A program made the translations under genes and the position numbers. A DNA stretch of 64,000 nt from JACDAV01 sp964626755 (GTDB lineage Bacteria; Chloroflexota; Limnocylindria; Limnocylindrales; CSP1-4): contig CAZVGO010000003.1 in the NCBI GenBank assembly GCA_964626755.1, positions 1-64,000 on the forward strand, read 5' to 3'. The notes under the pieces were generated by a model. That model had not been told where the DNA came from and ran no database searches. It saw only the letters and a program-made list of their open reading frames with translations. Positions 51,834-60,157 of this stretch are shown piece after piece (within the stretch, counting starts at the first letter, position 1; every line of letters starts with the position of its first letter).

Positions 51834-52673
51834 CTACCGCGTGGGAGGCGGCAGGATCAGCTGGTCGCCCGGGTGGATCCCGCGGGTCTTTGTCCAGGGG
51901 TTGAGGCGGTAGATCGTCTCGAGTGGATGGCCGAAGTAGTTCGCGAGGGCCGACAAGGCGTCCCCACGCCGGATCGTGTAGATCCAGCAGTCCGGCCGAC
52001 TGGGGCACGGCTCCAGGTACTGGTACCGGTCGCTCGTCGCAAGCGGCCGCGGGGTCGGAGTCGGGGCCGGGGTGGGCACGGGCGACGGCGTCGGACTCGG
52101 GGCCGGGGTGGGCACGGGCGACGGCGTCGGGGGCGCCGGGGTCACGACGGCCGCGATCGCCGTCGGCGCCGGTGTGGCGGTTGCCCCGGCGACCTCGTTG
52201 GCGGGCGCCCCCGATGGCGTCGGGAGCGCCAGTCCGCCGCGGACCAGGACGAACGCGAACGAGAGGCTCGCCGAGGCGAGAAGGGCGAGGATCGCGGCGA
52301 GCGTTGCGGGACTGCTCGGGCGGGAGGAGGCGCCTCTCGAGCGCGGGGCGCGGCTTCGCGGTTGAGGGCGGTTGGGCTGCACGCGCACGACCGTCTCCTG
52401 CGGAATCGCCTCGGCGTGGATGTAGCGCGGGCACGATGTGTGCTCGGAGGAGAGGCAGGCGGTGGCCTGCTGGCGGCGCGAGGGCTCCACCGGCCACCCG
52501 ATGGCCGCGCAGCGGTTGCCGGGGTCCGGCCGCTCGATCGGCGCGAGAAGGGCCCCGTCCGACCCCTCCTGGCGGAAGTACGGGCAGGTCGTGCGGTACG
52601 GCGAGCGGCCGGCCGCGCCCTTGTCGAGCCCGCCGCCAACGGCGGGGGCCGAACCCCCTCGAGCGTCGTCCAC
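51834..52673 (-). CDS. LysM membrane protein with N-terminal Cys-rich cytoplasmic domain
   Basis: A 279-residue protein. Residues about 28-90 carry spaced cysteines (TCPYFRQEG, GNRCAAIGWP, ATACLSSEHTSCPRYI), likely a small metal-binding domain. Basic residues and one membrane helix follow (about 122-145, LAAILALLASASLSFAFVLV). A Thr/Pro-rich spacer with repeated PTPAPSPTPSPVP units comes next, then a C-terminal LysM domain (YTIRRGDALSALANYFG, IYRLNPWTKTRGIHPGDQLI). LysM would bind peptidoglycan outside the membrane. GTG 52673 is the start. It probably lies just upstream of the dcw promoter as a separate unit. Confidence 0.8.
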   Translation of the reverse strand: MDDARGGSAPAVGGGLDKGAAGRSPYRTTCPYFRQEGSDGALLAPIERPDPGNRCAAIGWPVEPSRRQQATACLSSEHTSCPRYIHAEAIPQETVVRVQPNRPQPRSRAPRSRGASSRPSSPATLAAILALLASASLSFAFVLVRGGLALPTPSGAPANEVAGATATPAPTAIAAVVTPAPPTPSPVPTPAPSPTPSPVPTPAPTPTPRPLATSDRYQYLEPCPSRPDCWIYTIRRGDALSALANYFGHPLETIYRLNPWTKTRGIHPGDQLILPPPTR

Positions 52674-52731
52674 GAGTCCTCCGTGTGCCCCGGGTAGGTG
52701 GACCGGCGGGGAGTCTAGTACGTCTTGTATG

Positions 52732-52761
52732 TTGCCGTTCGTCAGCGCGGGATGCTAGTCT
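52732..52761 (+). promoter_or_regulatory. Candidate promoter for small Cys protein gene
   Basis: TTGCCG (52732-52737) and TAGTCT (52756-52761) are separated by 18 bases, giving a moderate sigma-70 match about 70 bases before the ATG at 52831. A TAGACT element for the opposite strand lies at 52712-52717, ahead of the LysM gene. Confidence 0.35.
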
Positions 52762-52830
52762 GCGCCGCCAAAGCCCGGTTCAGGCACGGTTCAGGCCCGG
52801 GTCCAGGCGCGAACGAGGCCGTGCTCCAGA

Positions 52831-53073
52831 ATGGCTCTTCCGCTCCCGATCGTCACCCCGGACCCCGATTCCTATCGCCTCGCCCCGCATCGGATCCGGC
52901 GCTGCACGTTCCGGCGGATCATCCACGTCGACGCCCTGTCCGAACGTGTGTTCGACGTCGAGTGCCTCTACCCGGAGCGCCGCGTGCCCGTCCCCCTGGG
53001 CAACCTCGACTCCGCGACCCCGATCTGCAACGCCTGCACGGCCGCCCACATCTTCCGGCCCGACGAGGACTAG
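52831..53073 (+). CDS. Small Cys-containing protein, unknown
   Basis: An 80-residue protein beginning ALPLPIVTPDPDSYRLAPHR. It has four cysteines (RRCTFRRI, DVECLYPERR, ICNACTAAH), the last two as CxxC, suggesting zinc binding. ATG 52831 has a GAGG sequence 14 bases upstream. It is divergent from the LysM gene, whose N-terminus also carries spaced cysteines. I do not recognise the family. Confidence 0.6.
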   Translation: MALPLPIVTPDPDSYRLAPHRIRRCTFRRIIHVDALSERVFDVECLYPERRVPVPLGNLDSATPICNACTAAHIFRPDED

Positions 53074-53406
53074 GCGCGGCGACTCATCGCCGGATTCTCA
53101 CCGGGCGCGACTCGGACAGCTTCTCGCCCTTCCCGAAACCCCACTTTGCGGGCTTCTGGCCGCCGGATTCCCACGCGGAGAGCGCCCGGGGACACGCTGG
53201 CGGGTCGCCAATGCCCGAGTCGCACCGGGTGGGAATTCGGGGTTCCGTGCCTCTCATCCGGCCCCCGGGAGGACGGAATCAAGTCGATCACCGGGTCCGA
53301 AGCCCCGTCGCGAGCCGCGCCACGTTCGGAGGCCGCCGGGCTGGCATCGGAAGTGCCCCGATCCGTCCCCCGCCGGGACATTTGAGATCAGTCCGGTGTC
53401 GAAAGT
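53074..53406. other. Intergenic region, no gene seen
   Basis: About 330 bases between the small Cys gene and the 3' end of the RNase P RNA gene. Frames on both strands are Arg/Pro/Ser-rich without recognisable content. No terminator with a U-run is obvious after the RNase P RNA. Confidence 0.35.
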
Positions 53407-53773
53407 GTCAGCGAGGCGGTCTGTAAGCCGAGTTCTGTGCCCGGGCCCGAAGGCCCGGGTGATGGCCATCCATCTCTGGCCGCCGGTTGCCCGACGGCTC
53501 ATGCGGCCGACCCGAGGGCTGGGCAACGCACCTCTCCCCCGGCGAACCGGGTTGCGCCCTCCTACTTGGCCTTGCTCCGGGTAGAGTTTGCCCCGTTTCA
53601 CTCCCGCCGGCGGCTTGCGCCGCCGGCCGGCATCGTCACTGTGGCACTGGTCCTCGCCTCACGGCGGACGGGAGTTACCCGCTACCCTGCGCTGCGGAGC
53701 TCGGACTTTCCTCGCGCCCTTCACGGGGCGTTAGCCCCGACGTGGCGCGCGGCCATCCGACCGCCTCGCTGAC
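53407..53773 (-). ncRNA. rnpB: RNase P RNA
   Basis: This is the catalytic RNA of RNase P, which trims tRNA 5' leaders. In minus-strand sense the conserved 5' element GAGGAAAGTCC (53703-53713) and the 3' element CAGAACTCGGCTTACAGACC are present. The P1 helix pairs the ends: GCGAGGCGG at 53411-53419 with CCGCCTCGC at 53761-53769. Stable GC hairpins of the P3/P12 type lie between them. Length is about 367 nt, bacterial type A in appearance. Ends are estimated from P1 and from the promoter. Open frames through this region are artefacts. Confidence 0.95.
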
Positions 53774-53779
53774 CCACCG

Positions 53780-53808
53780 ATTCTACCGCCTGACCGCCGA
53801 ATCGTCAG
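53780..53808 (-). promoter_or_regulatory. rnpB: Promoter of rnpB
   Basis: In minus-strand sense CTGACG (53803-53808) and TAGAAT (53780-53785) are separated by 17 bases. The predicted start, about seven bases downstream, falls at 53773, which is where the P1 helix of the RNase P RNA begins. Confidence 0.7.
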
Positions 53809-53892
53809 GATTCCGAACGGGCGTTCCGTCGCTTGGTCGCAACATCCGTCAGCCGGCAGGCTGGCGGCGACGGCGACGGCGACGAGCCTGCC

Positions 53893-54396
53893 TCACCGCC
53901 GCACCACGACCGCCGGTCCACCATCCGCGACGCGGTCGATCGCCTCGTTGGCGAGCGCGTCAGCGGCCGAGTTCTGGGCCCGCCGGACATGGCTCGCGGT
54001 CCACCGTCCGAAACCATCGAGGAGCCGTTTCGCCTCCTCGTGAAGCGGCCGGAGCTTCGCGTCCTTCACCCGCCACCGCCCGTTGAGCTGCTCGACGATG
54101 AGCATCGAATCGAGGAGCAGCTCGACCTCGGCGGCGCCGAGCTCGCGGGCCAGATCGAGCGCCCGGACGACGCCGGTGTACTCGGCCACGTTGTTCGTCT
54201 GCCGGCCGAGGTACTCGGAGATCGACGCGTCCGGCTGAGCCGCCGGGTCCAGCGCGTCCGGCCGCGACGCATCGATGAGGACCGCACCCAGGGAGGCCGG
54301 CCCCGGGTTGCCGCGGGCCGCACCGTCGGTCCGGATGATGAACCGCGGCCCGGCCGGCAGTCGCTCGGGCAACGCCACGGACGGCTCGGCGGCCAC
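53893..54396 (-). CDS. rnhA: Ribonuclease HI family protein
   Basis: A 167-residue RNase H-fold protein. Catalytic acidic residues are seen in IRTDGAARGNPGPASLG (Asp), NNVAEYTGVVRAL (Glu), LLLDSMLIVEQLNG (Asp) and NSAADALANEAID (Asp). It would remove RNA from RNA-DNA hybrids. It lacks the basic handle loop of E. coli RNase HI, as in the short 'reverse-transcriptase-like' RNase H group. GTG 54396 is the start; about 20 residues precede the fold. It ends about 120 bases before the rnpB promoter region on the same strand. Confidence 0.88.
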   Translation of the reverse strand: MAAEPSVALPERLPAGPRFIIRTDGAARGNPGPASLGAVLIDASRPDALDPAAQPDASISEYLGRQTNNVAEYTGVVRALDLARELGAAEVELLLDSMLIVEQLNGRWRVKDAKLRPLHEEAKRLLDGFGRWTASHVRRAQNSAADALANEAIDRVADGGPAVVVRR

Positions 54397-54443
54397 GCCG
54401 TCGGGCCACAGGCGGGGCGGCTCCTCGCGGCCGGCCTTGGGGC

Positions 54444-55229
54444 TCAGTCGTGACGCTCCACGACCGGCAGCGGCTGGCGCTTCCTGCCGCGGCCGGTCAG
54501 GCGCCGCCAGGCCATCTTGATCGGGTCATAGTGGCGATCCGCGACCCGCTCCTTGAGCGGGATGATCGCGTTGTCGGTGATCTTGATGTGCTCCGGGCAG
54601 ACCTCGGTGCAGCACTTCGTGATGTTGCAGTAGCCGATGCCGCCGTCGTCCTTGAGGTAGTCGACGCGATCCCCCTGGTCGAGCGGGTGCATCTCGAGAC
54701 CGGCGACCCGGACGAGGAAGCGCGGCCCGATGAACGGGTTCTCGATCTCGTGATTCCGCAGCACGTGGCAGACGTCCTGGCAGAGGAAGCACTCGATGCA
54801 CTTGCGGAACTCCTGGACGCGCTCGATGTCCTCCTGCTGCCAGCGCCATTCCGACTGGGGGACGTCGGCGGGCGGCGTGAACGCCGGGATCGAGCGGTTG
54901 ACCTCGTAGTTCCAGGACACGTCGGTGACGAGGTCGCGGATGAGGGGAAATGCCCGCATCGGCTCGACGGTGATGTCCTCGCCCGGGGCGAAGTCGGACA
55001 GCCGGGTCTTGCACGTGAGCCGCGGCCGGCCGTTTACCTCGGCGCTGCAGGAACCACACTTCGCCGCCTTGCAGTTCCAGCGGACCGCAAGATCCGGGGC
55101 CTCGTTCGCCTGGATCCAGTGGAGGGCGTCGAGGACGACCATCCCCTCCTCCGCCGGGACGTCGAACTCCGCGAACGAGCCCGGCTCATCGGGCCCGCCG
55201 CGGAACACGAGCATCCGGACGTCCGCCAT
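54444..55229 (-). CDS. sdhB: Succinate dehydrogenase/fumarate reductase iron-sulfur subunit
   Basis: A 261-residue subunit carrying three Fe-S clusters. The [2Fe-2S] site is CKAAKCGSCSAEVNG with a later Cys in LTCKTRL. The other clusters are CIECFLCQDVCHV and CNITKCCTEVCPEHI. Extra length at the C-terminus is basic (RRLTGRGRKRQ). ATG 55229 shares a base with the sdhA stop. It passes electrons from SdhA to the membrane subunit. Confidence 0.94.
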   Translation of the reverse strand: MADVRMLVFRGGPDEPGSFAEFDVPAEEGMVVLDALHWIQANEAPDLAVRWNCKAAKCGSCSAEVNGRPRLTCKTRLSDFAPGEDITVEPMRAFPLIRDLVTDVSWNYEVNRSIPAFTPPADVPQSEWRWQQEDIERVQEFRKCIECFLCQDVCHVLRNHEIENPFIGPRFLVRVAGLEMHPLDQGDRVDYLKDDGGIGYCNITKCCTEVCPEHIKITDNAIIPLKERVADRHYDPIKMAWRRLTGRGRKRQPLPVVERHD

Positions 55230-57046
55230 CAGGCGCCTCCAACCGGCTGGATGATCTCGCGCAGCTCGTCGGGGATCTTCGGAAGCCGGGCGGTTGACAC
55301 GCGCATCCGTTCGCCGTCCCTGGCGACGACACTGTTGTGGCGGCCCCATTTCAGGTCGGGCGAGGGAAAGTCGAGCCGGCTGTGCGCCCCGCGGCTCTCG
55401 GTCCGCTGGAGGGCGCTCCTCGCGATCGCCTCGGACACGTCGATCATGTTGTGGAGCTCGAAGACGAGGTGCCAGCCAGGGTTGAAGGTCCGCGGACCCA
55501 CGGCACACAGTCGCCCGGCCCGCGCCCGGATCGCGATGATCCGCCGGAGCGCCTCGTCGAGGTCTGCCTTGACCCGGAAGATCCCGACGAGCGACTGCAT
55601 CGTCACCTGGAGCTCCTCGCGCAGCCGGTACGGGTCCTCGCCGTCGGCGGCCCCGAGTGGCTCGTCGAGCTCGCGCTGGGCCGCCCTGACCTGGACCGGA
55701 TCGACGTACGGGGTGTCGGCGATCCGGGCCGCGTGGGCCGCCGCGCCGGCGCCGGCCCGCTGGCCGAACACGAGGAGATCGGACAGCGAGTTGCCACCCA
55801 GTCGGTTGGCGCCGTGCATCCCGCCGGCGACCTCGCCGGCCGCGAACAGGCCCGGGACCGAGGCGGCGCCGGTCTCGGCATCGACCCTGATGCCGCCCAT
55901 GGCGTAGTGGGTCGTCGGTCCCACCTCCATCGGCCCGGCCGTGATGTCGACGTCGGCGAGCTCCTTGAACTGCTCGTACATCGATGGCAGCTTCCGGCGG
56001 ACGAGATCGGCCGGCAGGTAGCTGATGTCGAGGAACACGCCGCCGTGGGGTGAGCCGCGCCCCTCGCGGACCTCGGTGTAGATCGCCCGCGCGACGTTGT
56101 CCCGGGTCGACAGCTCAGGCGGGCGCCGGGACTTTGTCGTGCGGCCCGCGCTGAGCGCCTCGACCCACTCCTGGGCCTCCTCGTCCGTCTCGGCGTACTC
56201 CTGCCGGCGGTCCTCGGGCAGGTATTTCCACATGAATCGCTCGCCGAGGCTGTTGCGGAGGATTCCGCCCTCGCCCCGGACGGCCTCGGTCACGAGCAAT
56301 CCGCGGACACCCGGCGGCCAGACCATCCCGGTCGGGTGGAACTGGACGAACTCCATGTCGATGAGCTCCGCCCCCGCGCGGTAGGCGAGCGCGTGGCCGT
56401 CGCCCGAGTACTCCCACGAGTTCGAGGTGACCTCGAAGGACCTGCCGATCCCCCCCGTCGCCAGGAGCGTCGCCTTGGCCGGGAAGAGGACGGGGCGCCC
56501 GTCGGCCCGCCAGTAGCCGAACCCGCCGGTGACGCCCGCCGGTCCGGTCGTCAGGTGGGTGATCGTCGCCTCCATGTACACGGTGACGCCGGCGGCCACC
56601 GCCCGGTCCTGGAGGGTCCGGATCATCTCGAGGCCGGTCCGATCGCCGACGTGGGCAAGGCGGGAATGCGAATGGCCGCCGAACGGGCGCTGGAGGATCC
56701 GGCCGTCCGGGGTCCGGTCGAAGACCGCGCCCCAGCGCTCCAGCTCGCGGACCCGGTCGGGCGCCTCCTGGGCGTGGAGCTGGGCCATCCGCGAGTTGTT
56801 CAGCATCTTGCCGCCGACCATCGTGTCCCGGAAGTGGGTCTGCCACGAGTCCCGCTCGTCGACGTTGCCGAGCGCGGCCGCGACGCCGCCCTCGGCCATC
56901 ACGGTGTGGGCCTTGCCGAGGAGCGACTTGCAGACGAGCCCGACGGACGCCCCGGCGCCAACGGCCTCGATCGCGGCCCGCAGCCCGGCGCCCCCGGCGC
57001 CGATCACGAGGACGTCGTGGAGATGCGTCTCGATCTGGTCGATCAC
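55229..57046 (-). CDS. sdhA: Succinate dehydrogenase/fumarate reductase flavoprotein
   Basis: A 605-residue catalytic subunit oxidising succinate to fumarate. The FAD fold is VLVIGAGGAGLRAAIEA, and the covalent-FAD His region is GKAHTVMAEGGVAAALGN. The active-site regions are RPFGGHSHSRLAHVGDRTG and ELIDMEFVQFHPTG, plus THYAMGGIRVD and AGEVAGGMHGANRLGGNS. GTG 57046 overlaps the stop of the membrane-anchor gene (GTGA). The C-terminal half matches SdhA/FrdA/NadB family; gene context makes SDH most likely. Confidence 0.95.
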   Translation of the reverse strand: MIDQIETHLHDVLVIGAGGAGLRAAIEAVGAGASVGLVCKSLLGKAHTVMAEGGVAAALGNVDERDSWQTHFRDTMVGGKMLNNSRMAQLHAQEAPDRVRELERWGAVFDRTPDGRILQRPFGGHSHSRLAHVGDRTGLEMIRTLQDRAVAAGVTVYMEATITHLTTGPAGVTGGFGYWRADGRPVLFPAKATLLATGGIGRSFEVTSNSWEYSGDGHALAYRAGAELIDMEFVQFHPTGMVWPPGVRGLLVTEAVRGEGGILRNSLGERFMWKYLPEDRRQEYAETDEEAQEWVEALSAGRTTKSRRPPELSTRDNVARAIYTEVREGRGSPHGGVFLDISYLPADLVRRKLPSMYEQFKELADVDITAGPMEVGPTTHYAMGGIRVDAETGAASVPGLFAAGEVAGGMHGANRLGGNSLSDLLVFGQRAGAGAAAHAARIADTPYVDPVQVRAAQRELDEPLGAADGEDPYRLREELQVTMQSLVGIFRVKADLDEALRRIIAIRARAGRLCAVGPRTFNPGWHLVFELHNMIDVSEAIARSALQRTESRGAHSRLDFPSPDLKWGRHNSVVARDGERMRVSTARLPKIPDELREIIQPVGGA

Positions 57047-57837
57047 AGCCGGATGGCCGGATCGGTGAGCACGCCCAGGGCGAGAAGGCGGACGTACAGG
57101 TCGGCAAGGGTCACCGAGATGAAGCTCACCCAGGCCCACGCCATGTGGTTCGCGTTGAGCGTCGTGAGCCGCTGCCAGAGGGTGTACTGGACCCGTTGAC
57201 GCCGCGTGCACGAGAAGCAGTCGAGGCGCCCGCCGGCGATGTGCCGGAGGGAATTACAGGAGAGCGAGAAACCGGTGAGGAGGATCACGTTCACGAAGAA
57301 GATCGCGCTCCCGAGGCCCAGCCGGGGCCGACCCTCCGGGAAAAGCGAAAGGGCCGTATCGACCCACAGAAAGAACAGCGGGATGAACGCGAGATAGAGG
57401 AAGTAGCGGTGGAGGTTCTGGAGGATGAACGGGAAGCGCGTCTCCAGCGCGTAGCGGCGATGGATCGTGGGCTCGCCCACTGCACAGCCGGGCGGGTCGA
57501 AGAAGTAGAACCGGTAGTAGGCCTTGCGGTAGTAGTAGCAAGTCGCCCGGAAGCCGAGCGGGATCCACAGGATCAGCAATCCCGGACTGATGAACGCGGG
57601 CAGCCAGCCGGGTGCGATCAGCGGCGAGAACAGCGGCGACAGATAGCCGTCGACCTCGTACGCCGTGCCGAACAGCGGGGTCCAGACGATCCCGGAGAAG
57701 AACAGGTAGCCAGCCAGGGCCGTGAAGAGGACGGCCTGCACACCCGGCGCGATCCACCACGGGTCGCGCCGTTGCGTCGCACCGAAGCCCTGCGGCGCGG
57801 TACCCGGCGGTTTGAGGACGGTCGACGGCGTGGTCAT
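57043..57837 (-). CDS. Succinate dehydrogenase membrane anchor (single-gene type)
   Basis: A 264-residue membrane protein with about five helices, for example VQAVLFTALAGYLFFSGIVW, GLLILWIPLGFRATCYYY, YFLYLAFIPLFFLWVDTA and SAIFFVNVILLTGFSLSC. Histidines that could bind haem lie near helices (QNLHRYF, SLRHIAGG, NANHMAW). A CxxC-like pair is present in LDCFSCTRRQ. It sits first in the sdh operon, between icd and sdhA, with ATGA/GTGA overlaps. A single large anchor instead of separate SdhC and SdhD is seen in some Actinobacteria and Chloroflexota. Assignment is mostly by context. Confidence 0.75.
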   Translation of the reverse strand: MTTPSTVLKPPGTAPQGFGATQRRDPWWIAPGVQAVLFTALAGYLFFSGIVWTPLFGTAYEVDGYLSPLFSPLIAPGWLPAFISPGLLILWIPLGFRATCYYYRKAYYRFYFFDPPGCAVGEPTIHRRYALETRFPFILQNLHRYFLYLAFIPLFFLWVDTALSLFPEGRPRLGLGSAIFFVNVILLTGFSLSCNSLRHIAGGRLDCFSCTRRQRVQYTLWQRLTTLNANHMAWAWVSFISVTLADLYVRLLALGVLTDPAIRL

Positions 57838-58853
57838 CGCGCGGCGGCGACGGCCAGCCGGGCGATGATCGCGTCGGCGAACTGGCTGGTGCCGGCCGGC
57901 CCGCCGATGTCGTAGGTCGTCGCGCGGCCTTCGGCGACGACCTCGCGCAGGGCCCCTTCGACCCGGTCCGCCGCGTCCGGCCGGCCGAGATGGCGGAGCA
58001 TCATCACCCCGGACAGGATGAGCGCGGTCGGGTTGGCCTTGTTCTGGCCGGCGTACTTCGGTGCCGAGCCGTGGACCGCCTCGAACACCGCCGCGTCCGG
58101 CCCGATGTTCGCGCCCGGCGCCACGCCGAGGCCGCCGACGAGCCCGGCCGCAAGGTCGCTGACGATGTCGCCGTACAGGTTCGGCAGTACGAGGACGTCG
58201 TACAGCTCCGGCTTCTGGACGAGCTGCATGCACATGTTGTCGACGATCCGGTCCTCGAAGTCCACCCGCCCGTCGTACTCGGCGGCGATGGTCCGGCAGC
58301 TCTCGAGGAAGAGGCCGTCGGACAGCTTCATGATGTTCGCCTTGTGGACGGCCGTGACCTTGCGACGTTCGTTCGCGACCGCGTACTCGAAGGCGAACCG
58401 GGCGATCCGCTCCGACGCCTCGCGGGTGATGATCTTGATGCTCTCCGCGGCATCGCGGCCGACCATGTGCTCGATGCCGGCGTAGAGGTCCTCGGTGTTC
58501 TCGCGGACGATCACGAGATCGACATTCTCGTAGCGGGTCTCGAGGCCCTTCATCGACCGGGCGGGGCGAAGGCTCGCGTAGAGCCCGAGCACCTGGCGGA
58601 GCGTGACGTTGACGCTCCGGAACCCCTCGCCGACCGGCGTGGTGATGGGGCCCTTGATCGCCACCCGATTCCGGCGGATCGATTCGAGGACGCTCTCCGG
58701 CAACGGCGTTCCGTGCTCCGCCATGACCGCCTCGCCCGCGTCGACGACCTCCCATTCGAACGCCACTCCGGACGCGTCGAGGACGCGCCTCGTCGCCTCC
58801 GCCAGCTCCGGCCCGATGCCGTCCCCGGGGATGAGTGTCACGCGGTGGGGCAT
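57834..58853 (-). CDS. icd: Isocitrate dehydrogenase (NAD-type family)
   Basis: A 339-residue beta-decarboxylating dehydrogenase. Motifs: VTLIPGDGIGPELAEATRRV, the substrate loop LRQVLGLYASLRPARS, DLVIVRENTEDLYAGIEH, KANIMKLSDGLF, the metal-binding Asp region NLYGDIVSDLAAGLVGG, and FEAVHGSAPKYAGQNKANP. Length and sequence fit the short NAD-dependent IDH/homoisocitrate group rather than E. coli-type Icd. TCA neighbours favour isocitrate. It overlaps the sdh anchor by four bases. Confidence 0.9.
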   Translation of the reverse strand: MPHRVTLIPGDGIGPELAEATRRVLDASGVAFEWEVVDAGEAVMAEHGTPLPESVLESIRRNRVAIKGPITTPVGEGFRSVNVTLRQVLGLYASLRPARSMKGLETRYENVDLVIVRENTEDLYAGIEHMVGRDAAESIKIITREASERIARFAFEYAVANERRKVTAVHKANIMKLSDGLFLESCRTIAAEYDGRVDFEDRIVDNMCMQLVQKPELYDVLVLPNLYGDIVSDLAAGLVGGLGVAPGANIGPDAAVFEAVHGSAPKYAGQNKANPTALILSGVMMLRHLGRPDAADRVEGALREVVAEGRATTYDIGGPAGTSQFADAIIARLAVAAAR

Positions 58854-58951
58854 GGCCGCATTCTAGCGGGGCAGGGCTCGGCGACACGCCCGCTCGGCTA
58901 CCATCAGGCCTCCCGGCCGATCACCCGCAACCGAGGCGACAGTCAGCCCGC

Positions 58952-60157
58952 GTGAAGATCCAGGAAGCCGACGCCAAGTCCCTCCTCCTCGCCCAGGGGA
59001 TGCCGGTCCCGCCATGGGAGGTGGCGCGCACAGCGGCCGAGGCCCGCGCCGCGGCGGAGCGCGCGATTGCCGCCGGTGCGGACAGCGTCGTGATTAAGGC
59101 CCAGGTCCTCGTCGGCGGGCGGGGCAAGGCGGGTGGCGTGAAGCTCGCCGGCTCGGCGGCGGAGGCGGAGACGATCGCCGCCGGCATCCTCGGCATGGCC
59201 ATCAAGGGGATCACGGTCCGCAAGGTGCTCGTCTCCGCGGCGGCCGACATCGTCAAGGAGTTCTACCTCTCCGCGGTCGTCGACCGAGCCAGCCGCCGGA
59301 TCCTCCTGATCGGCTCAGCCGAAGGCGGGGTGGAGATCGAGCACGTCGCCGAACACAACCCCGAGGCGATCACGTACCTCCGGGCGGACCCGTACCGCGG
59401 GCTCCTCGACCACCAGGCGCGCCGGTTCGCATTCGCGATGGGACTGGGCGCCCACTGGAAGGCCGGCGCGGCGATTGCCCGCGGCGCCGTGCGGACGATG
59501 CTCGCCAACGACGCCGACCTCGTCGAGATCAACCCGCTCGCGATCGTCCGCGAGACCGGGCCGGACGGCGCGGCGGTCGAACGCCTGGTCTGCCTCGACG
59601 CGAAGATCACCCTCGACGACTCCGCGCTCCCCCGCCACCCCGAGCTCGAGACGCTACGTGACCCCGACGAGGAGGACCCGGCCGACCGGGCGGCCCGCGA
59701 GGCGGGCCTGACGTTCATCAAGCTCGACGGCACGATCGGCTGCATGGTCAACGGGGCCGGCCTCGCGATGACGACGATGGACCTCGTCAAGCGCGCGGGC
59801 GGCGAACCGGCGAACTTCCTCGACATCGGCGGTGGCGCCCGGGCCGACAAGGTGGCAGCCGCGATGCGCCTGATCCTCGCCGACCCGAAGGTCGAGGCGA
59901 TCCTCGTGAACATCTTCGGCGGCATCACCCGGGGCGACGAGGTCGCCCAGGGACTCATCGAGGCCCGGTCGATCCAGGAGCGCGACGTGCCGATGGTCGT
60001 GCGGATCGTCGGCACGAACGCGGGCGCGGCCGCCCGCCTGTTGACCGAGGCCCGCTTCGAGACCGCGGCGACGCTCGACGAGGCCGCGGCGAAGGCCGTG
60101 GCCGCGGCAAGGGCGGCCGCAAAGACAGCCGCAAAGACAGCAGGGTCGCCGGCATGA
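58952..60157 (+). CDS. sucC: Succinyl-CoA synthetase beta subunit
   Basis: A 401-residue ATP-grasp subunit. Motifs: VKIQEADAKSLLLAQGMPVP, VVIKAQVLVGGRGKAGGVKL, LVEINPLAIV, FIKLDGTIGCMVNGAGLAM, FLDIGGGARADKVAAAMRLI and VNIFGGITRGDEVAQGL. GTG 58952 is chosen at the conserved N-terminus; the open frame upstream crosses the icd start region and is rejected. An Ala/Lys-rich tail closes the protein. It overlaps sucD by four bases. Confidence 0.96.
   Translation: MKIQEADAKSLLLAQGMPVPPWEVARTAAEARAAAERAIAAGADSVVIKAQVLVGGRGKAGGVKLAGSAAEAETIAAGILGMAIKGITVRKVLVSAAADIVKEFYLSAVVDRASRRILLIGSAEGGVEIEHVAEHNPEAITYLRADPYRGLLDHQARRFAFAMGLGAHWKAGAAIARGAVRTMLANDADLVEINPLAIVRETGPDGAAVERLVCLDAKITLDDSALPRHPELETLRDPDEEDPADRAAREAGLTFIKLDGTIGCMVNGAGLAMTTMDLVKRAGGEPANFLDIGGGARADKVAAAMRLILADPKVEAILVNIFGGITRGDEVAQGLIEARSIQERDVPMVVRIVGTNAGAAARLLTEARFETAATLDEAAAKAVAAARAAAKTAAKTAGSPA

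Noticed and set aside
52050..52140. Short tandem repeats (PTPAPSPTP-type, GC-rich units)
   Set aside because: They lie inside the LysM protein and encode its Pro-rich spacer; not an independent repeat element.
53437..53772. Open frames across the RNase P RNA gene
   Set aside because: The region carries conserved RNase P RNA elements and a P1 helix; the frames have no protein features.
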